From assembly GCA_001414345.1 (NCBI GenBank), contig LLCB01000435.1, forward strand, positions 1 through 37,192: DNA of 37,192 bases, in the 5' to 3' direction. The position numbers were made by a program, and so were the translations under genes. Below, piece after piece: positions 1 to 10,530 of this stretch (its first letter is position 1; each line of letters begins with the position of its first letter). The stretch comes from Hymenoscyphus infarciens (lineage: Eukaryota > Ascomycota > Leotiomycetes > Helotiales > Helotiaceae). The notes beneath the pieces were generated by a model. The model was not told the origin of the DNA and made no database searches. It saw only the letters and a list, made by a program, of their open reading frames with translations.

Positions 1-59
1 AGGTTCTTAGTATATATCTCTTTTATAACTTAAAAGGTAATATTCTAATAGTACTATAA

Positions 60-2120
60 GGTAGTACTAACTATATATAGTCTATTATTAGAAGGATCTT
101 AGACTAATTAGTATAATAATAATTAATATATAACTATAAGTACTAATTAAGATATTAATTTATAATCTTAGTCTAGTTATTTATTTAAGCATAGTTTATA
201 GTTAAAAGTTAAAGCTAAATACTTAGGATTTAAGTAAACTCTTTCTAAAACATAGTAATAAAGTAAGAGCCTCTATCTAATATTATACTTTCTAGAATCT
301 TATAGTATTATAGAATATATTTAATATATAATCTTACTATTTATTTAAAAGTAATATTCTTATAGTAGAGTATTAAAATAGACTACTTAGATAAGTAGTC
401 TATTATTATAAATATATTATTATAATTATATTTATTAACTAAAAAAGACTTAAAGTCTATAACTATATATTACTATATATATAGTAGTACTAGGAGTAGG
501 TATAGATAGCTAGGTATTTTATCTCTAAAAACGTCTACTCTTTTATATTTATAGTAGTTTTATATATATCTTATAATATTAGCTTTTATATTTTACTAGA
601 TATATCTTAAATATAGAATTTAGTAGGTCTTATCTCTTTCTAAATAAGCTAAAAGTATTTAATTATAAGCTTTATAAATTAGGTCTATTCTTAGTACATC
701 TACGTCTAATACTACTAAGTAGTTTTAGTAAAGTAAAAGGCCTTCCTCTAAAGTATATAAGGAATTAGTATTAGTTTTAGCTTATACTTATATAGCTTAA
801 AGTATTATAGTATTCTTATTTACTTAGTAGATTTATTCTAAAAGTATAAATAATTCTTAGAAGTAGTTATTATTAACTAGAGCTAGTATAATTAAGCTTA
901 TTTTAACTTCTAAGTCTTTAAGTACTTTTATATTAACTTATTCCTTTATTAAGAGTATATAAGTCTAGTACTACTTTTTAAGTTCCTTCTATAAGTATAT
1001 CTTATTTACTTTATAAGTTAAAGTATCTATCTTACTATTCTTATATCTTAAATAGAATATAATAATAAAATAGTACTTAGCTAAGGCTTTAACCTATTTT
1101 ACTTAATAAGTAGTAAGTTACTTAGTAGTTATAAAGTACTTAAACACCTTATAATTAGTATAAATATAGATTTTTAAATAAGTACTTTATAGTTCTAGTC
1201 TCTATTTTATAAGTAAATATATAATAGTAAGTAGCTTTTTATTATATATTTTATAGTTATACTTAGCTAGAGATATAGTCTTATTAAAGTAGGCTATAAA
1301 GTACTATTCTCTATTAGCTTATTATTATTATAATACTCTAGTAATAATTCTATTTAAAGTATTTATCTTAATTATAATAGAGAGGTTAGAAGAGTAGTAG
1401 TAGAGGATTAATATAGAGGTAAGTATTACTTTTAGGTCTTTAAATACTTTCTAGTACTTCTTATTAAAATTAAAAAGTATATTATTCTATATTAGGTATA
1501 TTAAGAGCTTTATAATTATACTATAGTTTTAGATAAACCTTTAGTAGAAGTTATAGAAACTAAGAAAGCTTTAAACACCTTTTACTATCTTTAGAGCTTA
1601 CTATTTCTATACTACTAAGACCTTTTTAGAGTCTACTTTAATACTATTAGTATTAATAATAAACCTAAGATATTTTATCTTCTTAATATTAAACTTATAC
1701 TTCTTAATATTAACTTATAACCTAGTATTCTTAAGATGTTAAAAGACTTTTTATATATACTTTTTATATTTAAAAACATTTAATAAGTAGATAAGAATAT
1801 TATCTAAGTAAGTAAAGTAGAAGTTATTTAGATAGTTAAATAAGCTATTATTTATATAACGTTAGTAGATAGATAAACTATTTATTAGACTAAATAGTAA
1901 GACTTTATACTTATATATTTTATAATAAGTATAAAAAGTAGTTAATTCCTTAGTATCTAGATCTATTTATATATAGTAGAAGGCTTACTAGATATTTAGC
2001 TTAGTAAAAATATAAACTTAACTAATATATATAAGCGTTTTATTAATTAGAGATAATAAATAGTAGTCTTTTTAAGTAAGATTATTAAGTTTTTAGAAGT
2101 TAATATAGAAATATAGCTTT
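60..2120 (-). pseudogene. Relic of pol polyprotein (RT-RNase H-integrase), Ty3/gypsy type
   Basis: Stop-riddled remains of a retrotransposon polyprotein. The clearest piece is the reverse transcriptase active site: minus-strand 1810-1787 reads YLDNILIY, matching the family's YLDDILIY box with one acidic residue changed by a G-to-A event. Upstream, around 1960-1880, residues equivalent to the KVLPFGLTNGPATYQR block are recognisable with typical RIP substitutions (Leu or Phe for Pro, Ile for Thr). Near 1075-1010 the phrase equivalent to the RNase H end (KADALTR-like, here KIDTLTYKV) is visible. Near 700-526 the integrase HHCC region is read with His and Cys replaced by Tyr. In the integrase core, an IDFKSF-like stretch near 470-441 and LDRGS near 280-266 mark the first two catalytic aspartates. 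The gene is non-functional; only the homology is asserted. Confidence 0.85.
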
Positions 2121-3388
2121 TTATTTACTTTCTTTATAAATAGAATAAGAGTAATAAAAAAAGACTAGCTATATTTAATAAACCCTTTATAAAGATTCTC
2201 TAAGATATATTCCTTTATAGCTAATAACTCTTTTATAGATATCTTATATAAAAGAGAATATCTAAGAGTATTTAGACTTTTAAGATTAATCTTATAGTTA
2301 TAGTATTAGTAAGATAAGAGAGTATTTAAAGTAGTCTTAGAAAATACCTCTTTAAAGTCCTAGTACTTATTAAGAAGAGTAATATTAAGAGCTATATCTA
2401 GTTCTTAATTAGCTATAATAGTATTAATTTTATATATACTTATAGTAAATATCTTACTATTTTTTTAAAGTAAGTAATAATATATTTCTATAGCTAAAAT
2501 AGCTAAAATATTAATAATAAGATCTAACTTCTTTAAGATAAAAGGTTTCTAATAGTATACTAGAGTAAGTACCTTCTTTATAATACTTTTAAGTTCTTTC
2601 TTTATAACCTAGTATTATACTTATATTAAGGACTTATAGCCTCCTCTACTATATATAGTTAGAGTATAACTAGCTAAGGTTATAATATTAATTTTAAGGT
2701 AATTTATAAGCTTTAAGAGTCTTTTATCTTATTAGTACTATTTATCTATTTCTATAGCTTAGTTATAAGTATTAGCTTTATTCTAGTAAGAGAGTATAGA
2801 GTCTTTTAGTTATATAGCGTCTTAAGAGAGAGGAGTTAGCTATTAAGTAGAGAAGTAAGGCTTAAGGTTATTAGACTAGAGTAGTTTCTAATAAGTTATA
2901 TTACTATTAATATAAAAGTACTTAAAGAACCTCTAGCTAAGGATAATATTATATAGACCTAAGTCTAAAAGAATAAATAGTATATTAAAGAATTTATAGC
3001 TATCTAAGATATAGTTTAAAAGGAGATAGTATATAGCTTTACTTCTAATTTCTCTATTATATTTATAAATCTTAATAAAAGTAAGAAGTCTTTTAGTCTT
3101 TAAACTATAAAACTTTATAAGGTTATAACTAAGTTATATATTTATAAAAGAAAAGGTATTTACTCTAAGGTTACTAAGAGTAGTAGTTTATATATTAAAT
3201 CTATTAATAGTTATTATACTAGGTAAAGTAAACGCTTTTCTACTAATTAATAACTATAGATTAATCTTAGAGAGATTAATTCTATATTTATCTAAGAAAG
3301 AGTCTTCTTTTAAGCTTCTTCGTTTCTTAACTCTAAGCTAGTATCTTCTTCTTTAAGCTCTTTAAGGTTAACCTTATATATTCTTAAC

Positions 3389-3438
3389 TTTAGATAATCC
3401 TTAATATAATAACTAAGCTTACTATAGTTAAAGTACTT
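3389..3438 (-). pseudogene. Relic of Gag nucleocapsid zinc knuckle
   Basis: The minus strand here reads KYFNYSKLSYYIKDYLK. The spacing is exactly that of a CX2CX4HX4C retroviral-type zinc knuckle, with every Cys and the His turned into Tyr. TGT-to-TAT and CAC-to-TAC are the changes RIP makes on the two strands. It lies between the 5' LTR and the RT relic, where Gag nucleocapsid should be. It cannot bind zinc in this state. The rest of Gag (about 3450-4600) is too decayed to describe. Confidence 0.7.
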
Positions 3439-4621
3439 ATCTAATAGTTCTAAAGTTAAGTAGTTATTTATAGTAGAGGCGTTAGAGTATCTAAAAGAAG
3501 TTATAGAGAAAGAAGAGCTAGTAGACGTAGGAGTAGGTATATATAAGTTTAAGATAAGAGGAAAGTTTATTACTTATATCTTTTAAGAAGTAAGATTTTA
3601 AAAGTTACTATTAATACTACTTATAAGATTATAAAAGGAGTTTATATCTCTTTTAGCTTAGAACTTAGTAATAATAAGAGATTAGTATAGTATAGGGGTT
3701 AACTTATTCTATAAGTCTTCTACTTAGTCTTATTAGAGAACTTTAGCTTTATCTATAAGTTATTAGAACTTAGTATAGAAGTTATAGAAAGTTTCTATCT
3801 TTAATATAGTAAAGTCTTAATATTAGATATAAGCTTCTTAGTATAAGTAAGAGCTAATAACGATGTTTTAGAGGTAAGTTAATATCTCTTTATAACTACT
3901 AAACTAATTAATAGTATTAAACTTATATCTTAGGTAAATATAGTTTTAGGCTCTTCTAGAAGTATAGTAAAAGATTAAATTTATTCTTACTTCTTTAGAC
4001 TTAAAGTAGTTAGTATTAATAGATAACTTTATTATAATTTTAGTTTCCTAGGTTATATAAGTAAATTCGTCTTCTATAGTAAATTAGTAAAGATTAGCTA
4101 TCTTACTTATCTTCTTTAATAATAGAACTATAAAAGAGGAACGAGTTATATTAAGAGTTTATAGCTAAATAAGAGTATATTAATAGAAAGTACTAGCTAT
4201 ATTTAAAGTATTTACTTTAAGTTTATAAACTTTACTTATTAATAAGGTTATTACTTTAAGGATTTATTATAGAGTAGAGTTAAGTAAAGGTAATTTAGAA
4301 ATCTTATACTATAAGGAACTAGTAGTTATCTTAGTAAGAGAAGGTAGTAGTAGTAGTATAGTAATAGCTAGTATATATGTTTTTTTAGATCGAGTTCTTA
4401 AGCTAGATTAAGATATAACGTTAATAGAAAGAGGAAGAGAGATTAGCTTTACTAACTCTAAAATAGAGTAGAATAGTTCTTAGGTTAATAAGTTACTCTT
4501 AAAAGACTCGACGTAGCTAATAGAAGAACGCTAGACCTTACTACTTAATATAAATAAGTTAAGCTTTATTAAAGAGAATAGTAAATTTAGTAGATTTAAT
4601 ATAAGTAAATATATATATTAT

Positions 4622-4866
4622 TATTAAGATATTAGTAAAAGCCTTCCTAGGTAAAGAGGGAGAGTTTAGTTTTAGTATAATAGCTCTCTATAAATATATA
4701 AAGAGAGTACTTATAGAATAATACCTAATATTAAAGAAAACTAAACTAAAGAGAAAAGCAAAGAGTATAAGTACTCTAGCTTTATTTATATATATTAAGC
4801 AAAGCCTTAGTAAAGCCTCGGGCTAACCTAGTCACGTGAGTAACGTATATAACTAGGACTATCACA
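4622..4866 (-). repeat. 5' LTR of the Ty3/gypsy relic (approximate limits)
   Basis: On the minus strand the putative LTR opens with TGTGATAGTCC at 4866, the usual TG start, and continues about 245 bp to a CTTAATA-type end near 4622. It contains a less mutated GC-bearing patch (4826-4866), a hairpin around a short TATATAAA-like segment (about 4690-4710) and a block that could hold the transcription start. The inner limit is inferred because no second LTR lies in the window for comparison. The less decayed outer 40 bp contrast with the ruined internal region. Confidence 0.5.
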
Positions 4867-5956
4867 GCCTCTCTTTTATTTATATCTATTATTATATAGT
4901 ATATAATAGTAGATAAAGAACGATTATCTCTTAAAATAATAATACTACTAGCTACTAACCTTATCTTAACTACTAGATACTATAATAGTAGATAAGTTAT
5001 ATTCTTTATAATAAATACGTAAATAATACTCTAGTTAATCTAATACTATATTAATTAATAACTAAAGACTTAGGACGAGTCTTTTTAAAGAAGAGAAGAT
5101 ATAAACTATCTTAAATTATTAGTATTTATAAAACTACTAATATCTCTATAATTTATAAAAAGGAAGATACTAAAGAGAGTAAGAATTAGATATTATATAT
5201 TTCGTTTTAAGGTCTTATATATTTAGCTTTAAAGCTCTTATTATTTTAGTAGTTATATTAGGAAGAACTTAGTTATTATTCTTATTAGAACTTAGTAGTC
5301 TCTAATCTCTTATATATAGATGTTTATACTTAGTATAGAAGAAGGATAGTTTTTCCTTTTCTTCTATATTAGTACCTAGTATTTATATACGTTATTTAGT
5401 CTCAAACGTACTCTTATATACCTCTTCTTCTATAGTATATATTTCGTACTATTATAGATAAGGTATATAGCGAAGTAGATAGAAGATATGCTTAGAAAGA
5501 TAATATATACTCAAAGAGAGTAGTAATAGGTTTTAGGTCGTATAAATGAAGAAAAGAGCGGTTGAGTTTTTTTTAGTTTTAAATTTAGAGTTCTAGGTAG
5601 GTTCTAGAGAGCCTAACTTCTATAAGGTTCTAGGCTTTCAAAGAGCGCTTAAGCCGAGTTCTCGAGATTCTTTTTCTATTAGAGCGTTAGGTTTAAGTAT
5701 ATATCTACGGCTTTTCAGTAGTTAGAGTAGAGAAGAGAGAGAGAAAGACGAGAAGAGAATAAGTTTATATAACGAATAGATAAATAAAATATTAATTATT
5801 TATTATAAATATTAAATAAATATATAATATTCGAGCGATTATTCGAGCGATAAGAGCTTAAATAAATATATTACAAATAGTATTATAGTTATTAGGCTTA
5901 ATATCCGCTCTCTAGGTCTTAGTATAGAGAGTTCGTATAAGTTGAATTTTACTCTC

Positions 5957-5988
5957 TTTTTTTTTTTTTTTTTATTTTTTTTTTTTTT
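5957..5988. repeat. Poly-T tract (32 nt, one interruption)
   Basis: Seventeen T, one A, then fourteen T. It sits inside the second degraded block. On the minus strand it is a poly-A run located downstream of the 132-bp coding-like repeat, so it could be the tail of a retroposed element. Confidence 0.85.
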
Positions 5989-6381
5989 ATATTTAAATAG
6001 TCTTTTTAGCTACCTAAAGCTAGCGCTATATAGACGTACTATTTATAGGGTTTTATCTAAAAGTAGCTTATATACTTCTTAGAGTGCTTATTACTAGGCC
6101 TACTATATATATATATCTCTACGCTCTTAGCTTTATATCCTAGTAATAGCTTAGTATCTCTTTCTATTTCTTTTATTCTAATTTAAATTTAATGTTTTTA
6201 GTTATTCTTATAGATAACTGATTTAGTACTTTATAATAGCTCTTATAAAAAAGGGCTTAGTTAGCTCTTCTCTATATAAGACTAATAATAATCGTCTTCT
6301 AATATACTATCTTATATAGAACTATTCTCTAATATATCTCTAACCTAAGTTTCCTAGTTCTATCTTCTATTCCCTTTACTC

Positions 6382-6630
6382 TATAGTCTTATACCTTCTA
6401 AAGAGTATTTTACTACTTTATCTAAGAGCTACTAAATACGCTTCGAATATCTACTAATATAAATAGTAGAGAATTAGTTCTCTATAACTAACTAGAGAAT
6501 CGGTTCTCTACTCTATAGTCTTATACTTTCTAAGAGGTATTTTACTATTTTATTAAAGTACTATTAAACGTACTTTAAATATCTTAATATAAATAGTAGA
6601 GAGTCTATTATCTAGTTATAAAAACCTCTC
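6382..6630 (-). repeat. 132-bp tandem duplication inside RIP-degraded block
   Basis: Two diverged copies of a 132-bp unit lie head to tail. Each starts with TATAGTCTTATAC (6382 and 6514), and each contains TAATATAAATAGTAGAGA. Copy differences are almost all C/T or G/A, as expected from RIP. The unit is a multiple of three (44 codons), and on the minus strand both copies give the same frame with similar phrases (VKYSLEGIRL and VKYLLESIRL) interrupted mainly by TAG. This points to a decayed protein repeat rather than a non-coding satellite. Confidence 0.7.
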
Positions 6631-7315
6631 TATATTTATACTTCTATTTATACTATCTAAGCCTCTTCTAATTACTCTATTACCGTTGCTAAGGGTTCTT
6701 TACCTCTTTTAGTAATTCTCTTAACTTAAATATAGTATATACCAACTATATAGAATAACTACTATAGGTATTACCTCTAATCTTAGGTTAGTATATAGCT
6801 CTCGCCTTCTTAGAGTTATATATAATTCTATAGTATATCTAGAGTAGAAGTCCTCTAATATTAGTAGAGATTTAGAATCGACTTTAGAGGCTTTCTTAAT
6901 TAGTTCGTTTTAGTAGTCTATAGATACTACTATTAAGTAAATAAGCTATATAGGTCTTTTTTATTAATATCTAGTATATTACTATATATAACATAGCTTC
7001 TTTATAGAAGGTTAAGAGGCTAAAAACTCTAACGGTTATAAAAAGAGGTATTACTATATCGTCTTTTTAACTTAAACTTAGCTCTATAGACAGTTCTAGA
7101 GGCGAAATAGAACTGCTAGAGGTTTATAGGATATACCGCGTATAGGTATTAAGTCTTCATATCTCTTACTCTCTTTTTATATATATATTTAAATATAACT
7201 AAACTATAAATTCACTTACTTTTAATTATTATTAATAGATTACTATCGTCTCTACTCTTTATCACTTATATTATATAAAATAGAGTGTCATGTCAAAGAG
7301 TATCATATAACATCC

Positions 7316-8288
7316 CACTTTCTAAAACATTATACACGTGATCTTTAAACTAAGGTTTCGACGTCAAAAGGGTTACCTTATTTAATAATTTATCTACTTT
7401 TTAGCCTAGAAACGCCCTGGCGTAGCCTAATCGAGATGACGAAAGCGACTAAAGCGGATAATTTCAAGGGATAAGTGGGAAACTATACTAAAAGGGTGGG
7501 GAATATAGAATATTCATAAATAAACGACTGCTATTTACACCTTAAACGCTTCTTATTCTTGAATAATTCAAAGGGTATTTTATCCGTGGAAAATCGTGAA
7601 TATTCTGAATATGTTCCTAGCTTTTATTTCTTATGTAGACCTAGGAGGGGAGATTGTTGGGGTTTCTTTTACTCTTGATTTCTTTGTTCTCTTCCTCCTT
7701 CCCGGGATTTTCGAGAGTGGTGGAGATGAATGGGAAGTCTATCTTTGTGAGTAGGAGTTCAGAATTGGGGTTTTGGGGTGTTGGTGTTGGTATCGGTGCT
7801 TTCAGTGGGCTAGGTCTGATTTGGGTTGGGGTAACAAAGAGAACCAACTTGCTTGCCATGGATGGTATGGGCGAGGAAAAGAGTATATATTATACCAGTA
7901 CTCTCTAGGGAAGAATCTGAGAATTGTTATTCAGTCTCGTTATTATCTATTCTATTCCACTTTATTCGAAAATCCTATGATACTTTTACATCAAACATCC
8001 TACCACACTTTTCAAGGAGATATCCACGGCTTCAGACTCTGATTTTCCAGAGCAAAGAAAGAAGAGAGAGACGCGAATGAAGTGAGGGGCCTTTTAAGAG
8101 TCAGTGTGATTAAAGTTCGGATACTTGGGACGAGCGATATTACTCACTTACTCACTCACTACTCAATCACCAATATCCTCAACCCCAAGGAAACCAAACA
8201 ACCAAACAACCAAACAACCAAACAACCAAACAACCAAACAACCAAACAACCAAACACCAAGAACTCAAGACGTTCATATCAAGAAACA
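7316..8288. other. Transition zone and 5' leader of the 312-aa gene; no gene supported
   Basis: Base composition moves from RIP-degraded to genic across this stretch. The short reading frames here are mutually overlapping, low in recognisable motifs and not conserved in any family I know. The last 100 bp before the next gene are a pyrimidine-poor, A/C-rich leader with an 8-bp microsatellite, consistent with an untranslated leader and promoter. Confidence 0.5.
8195..8258. repeat. (CCAAACAA)n microsatellite, about 8 copies
   Basis: Eight near-perfect copies of the 8-bp unit CCAAACAA lie about 30-95 bp upstream of the start codon of the 312-aa gene, so they are probably in its 5' untranslated leader. 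Copy number is likely variable between strains. An A/C-only leader is unstructured, which suits efficient scanning, but that is inference. Confidence 0.85.
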
Positions 8289-9314
8289 ATGTCACCAGCA
8301 ACTTCATTCTTCTCACGCCTCCCGTAAGTATACTCTCCTCTCCACTTCACTTCCCCATCAACCCCAAAACCACACACACAAAAGACAAAAAGACTAACAC
8401 ACCACCCCAGTCCCCTCCCCCCAACAAACCCCTCAGCCGCATCCCAAATCCCCATCTCCCAAAGAACCAAAGTATCCCTCGATTCAACATCCAAGAAACC
8501 CCTCGCAAAAATAGACACCAAGCGAATCGCCCAAGCCTTAACCATCCTCACAGGAAACGCTTCCAGCACAGCAGAATTCTCACAGATGATCAAGACCGCC
8601 CTGACTTCCCCCCTTCCCCCTCAAGCAGCATCGCACGGCGCGAAAAACGAGAAACAAGACCCCGGAAAGAAAGCGAGGAAGGGATATTGTAAAGGCTGTA
8701 GTAGTCGAATCAATGGGGGAAAATGTTCGGGAAGTGGGATCATGACTTCCTCGCATGTTTACACCATTCCCCCCTCACCTTCCCCTCGAACATCTTCCCG
8801 AATAAAATGGCAACTACCACCACCAACACCCTACCCCTTCCCCTCCCCGCCCTTTCACAACCCCTCTTCAAATCCCCGCCATCTCCTCGCTTTAACCCCC
8901 GAGACGAAAAGCATCACCAGGAAAGACCTAGGCTACAAACTCCTCATCACAACCCGTACCCATACCACCCAACCTTTCCCGTTTGCCAAGAAAGAGGTGG
9001 TTCATGTGCAAATTGCTCTCTATAAGAGTGAAGAGCACTTTTTGGGAAACCCTTTTTTGTGTAAGGAGGATGCGGAATGGGAGGAACCGCGGGAAGAGGA
9101 GAGTTTGATGGCTTTTGGACGGGGGAGGGGTGTGTGGATGGGGGTTTTGGGCGTGGGTTTGCGGTGGGCTGTTGATTTGGGGGTGGATGGGAAGAAAATG
9201 ACTCTAGGTCTTGATGGGGGTAAGGCGGGTTGTAAGAGAGTTGGATGGAAGTGGTGGGGTGGGAAACCAAAGAGTGTTGTGGAGTGTGATGAGGAGAAGG
9301 CGTTGTTGAGTTGA
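8289..9314 (+). CDS. Hypothetical protein, 312 aa, one intron
   Basis: I do not recognise this protein. The ATG at 8289 (context AACAATGTC) opens a 35-nt first exon; an intron at 8324-8410 (GTAAGT...CCCAG, 87 bp) joins it in phase to exon 2, 8411-9314, ending in TGA. The splice restores one frame with no stop across 300 codons, which supports the model. The protein begins MSPATSFFSRLP and is rich in Ser, Pro and Thr. It carries a basic segment with the cysteines YCKGCSSRINGGKC around residues 110-122, a Pro-rich middle, and a Gly/Trp-rich C-terminal third that may be structured. The N-terminus lacks a clear hydrophobic signal peptide; a mitochondrial presequence is conceivable. Codon use in the middle is C-rich and in the last third G-rich, so an additional unseen intron or frame error cannot be excluded. 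Its 3' end faces GRX5 convergently. Confidence 0.6.
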
Positions 9315-9593
9315 TTTGGTTTTGGGTGGGTGTTGGCGATGGAGAGTAGTTGGAGATTGGAGATTGGAGGGTGTCAAAGTGTTCTTGGAGTTCTGTATTG
9401 AGTAGCAGGCGCCTGGCGTTATGGAAATTAAAACCTACATCACCTTTCCCACAACCCAACATTTGCCACAACAATCGCATGCATCATTCCAAGCCAGACT
9501 TTGAGTATTGATGTTTTACATTCATTATGTTTCCCTCGTATCCTACAGCATCTGTTCGCCCGTATTCTTCGTCGTGTGTGTAGGGTATTTAAT

Positions 9594-10270
9594 TTATTTA
9601 CTCTCCTCCGCAGAAGCTTCCTCCTCAAAAGGAACGAGTACCTTCTTCTCCTCCAACATCTTTGCCAATTCTCCGTTCTTGTACATTTGAACTATGATAT
9701 CGCACCCACCAACGAATTCCTTGTCGACGTAGAGTTGTGGAATCGTTGGCCATTCGGAGTATTCTTTGATTCCTGTTGAGAGAATGTGTTAGTCTTGTCT
9801 TTTAAAAATCCCCAGTTATAGTTCATGACAAGACCACTTCAGAAAACGCTCGCAATGTATGGCAGAAAAGAATCCAATTTCTTGGTGTGAGGGGAGACAT
9901 ACCAGCTCTCAAATCATCATCCTCCAAAACATTAAAAGCAGTAAACTTATTCGGATCCACACCCTGCAAACCAAGAACCTGTATCGTCGCCTTTGAGAAT
10001 CCGCAAGCCGGCATTTCAGGCGTACCCTTCATGAAGAGCACAACGGGGGAAGTAGAAACAGCTTTATCAATTGCGGCTCTAGTTTCGGTTGAGAGGAATC
10101 GTGAGAGGAGTGGTGAAATTGAGGTTTGGGTTTGGAATTTGGAGGCGATTAATGGGGAGGAGCGAATGGGGCGGGAGGCGAGTCGGAATGCCTGGGTTTT
10201 TGGTTAGTTGTTATGATGATTTAAGGGAAGGAGAAGAACTTGCCGACGAGAAGAGTGGTCTTGTCAACAT
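9594..10270 (-). CDS. GRX5: Monothiol glutaredoxin Grx5, mitochondrial
   Basis: Monothiol glutaredoxin that carries [2Fe-2S] clusters in the mitochondrial matrix and passes them to apo-proteins. The model gives 164 aa in three exons: 10270-10244, 10191-9903 and 9772-9594. The second intron (9773-9902) is GT-AG. The first (10192-10243, 52 bp) needs a GC donor (GCAAGT) with a CCCAG acceptor; it joins MLTRPLFSS in frame to AFRLASRP. An in-frame stop lies just upstream of exon 2, and no ATG occurs in exon 2 before the fold, so a first exon is required. Residues 1-45 form an Arg/Ser-rich presequence without acidic residues. The fold then shows [17 protein letters not shown] with the single active-site Cys at 72 (CGFS 72-75), then [19 protein letters not shown] with the TIP cis-Pro and GGCD glutathione-binding motifs. 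It is transcribed divergently from the PPCDC gene. Confidence 0.93.
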
Positions 10271-10530
10271 CTTGGAGGTATGTTGTTATTGTAATGTACA
10301 AATAATTGGAGGTGAAGCCAAAGATAGTTTCCATTCTGCGCAATGATGCTTGGGCTGTTGGTCATTCCAGGCTGACCAATCATAGATTTGTAATTGCAAG
10401 GCTGAGCATCCGACAATCATCCGAGTCACCTCATTCTTTCTCCCCTCTCTTCAAAGTTCACAACCTTTCATCAAGAAAAATGTTTCTTCAGCATCCACCT
10501 TGAATTCTTCTTTTGATGTAGAAACTCCAA
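10271..10530. promoter_or_regulatory. Shared divergent promoter of GRX5 and PPCDC
   Basis: Only about 260 bp separate the two start codons. The stretch contains a CCAAT box at 10376-10380 (the binding site of the fungal HAP/AnCF complex, which in aspergilli links iron and redox status to transcription) and a TGACTC core on the minus strand at 10423-10428 (AP-1/Gcn4-like). A CT-rich tract (10429-10455) lies upstream of the PPCDC start. That these sites are used is inference. Confidence 0.5.

Larger units (their letters stand above)
1..4866 (-). mobile_element. RIP-degraded Ty3/gypsy LTR retrotransposon, truncated by window edge
   Basis: This is a minus-strand LTR retrotransposon destroyed by C-to-T mutation. 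CpA and TpG are nearly absent and TpA is in great excess, the RIP signature. Reading the minus strand through the stops, the order of domains is 5' LTR (about 4866-4622), Gag zinc knuckle (about 3438-3389), reverse transcriptase (about 2070-1780), the end of RNase H (about 1075-1010), the integrase zinc-binding region (about 700-526) and the integrase core (about 480-60). RT before integrase is the Ty3/gypsy (Metaviridae) order, not the copia order. The 3' LTR lies left of position 1, so target-site duplications cannot be tested. No intact reading frame remains, and it is almost certainly immobile. Domain identity rests on residual motifs that I read by eye; the family name within Ty3/gypsy is not determined. 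Confidence 0.88.
4867..7315. mobile_element. Second RIP-degraded repeat block, family undetermined
   Basis: AT-rich, CpA/TpG-depleted sequence continues beyond the gypsy LTR to about 7315, where base composition relaxes toward genic values. It has no domain I can name. Visible structure: a 12-bp direct repeat ATTCGAGCGAT(T) near 5828-5852, a poly-T tract at 5957-5988, a 132-bp tandem duplication at 6382-6630, and a minus-strand TGTTATATGATAC edge at about 7311 that could be an LTR or element terminus. Because RIP acts on repeats, this block is most likely one or more transposon fragments. A poly-T tract on the plus strand would be a poly-A tail for an element read leftward from about 7311, so a LINE- or SINE-like origin is possible, but I cannot confirm it. 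Confidence 0.6.

Noticed and set aside
5060..5240. Plus-strand phrases resembling a transposase helix-turn-helix in the degraded block
   Set aside because: Reading through stops gave a weak resemblance to pogo-type N-termini, but spacing and key residues did not hold up well enough to call.
8947..9480. 177-codon open frame on the minus strand, Pro/Ser/Thr-rich
   Set aside because: It is the antisense of the G-rich last third of the 312-aa gene; Pro-rich composition is what the complement of GGG/TGG-rich DNA gives.
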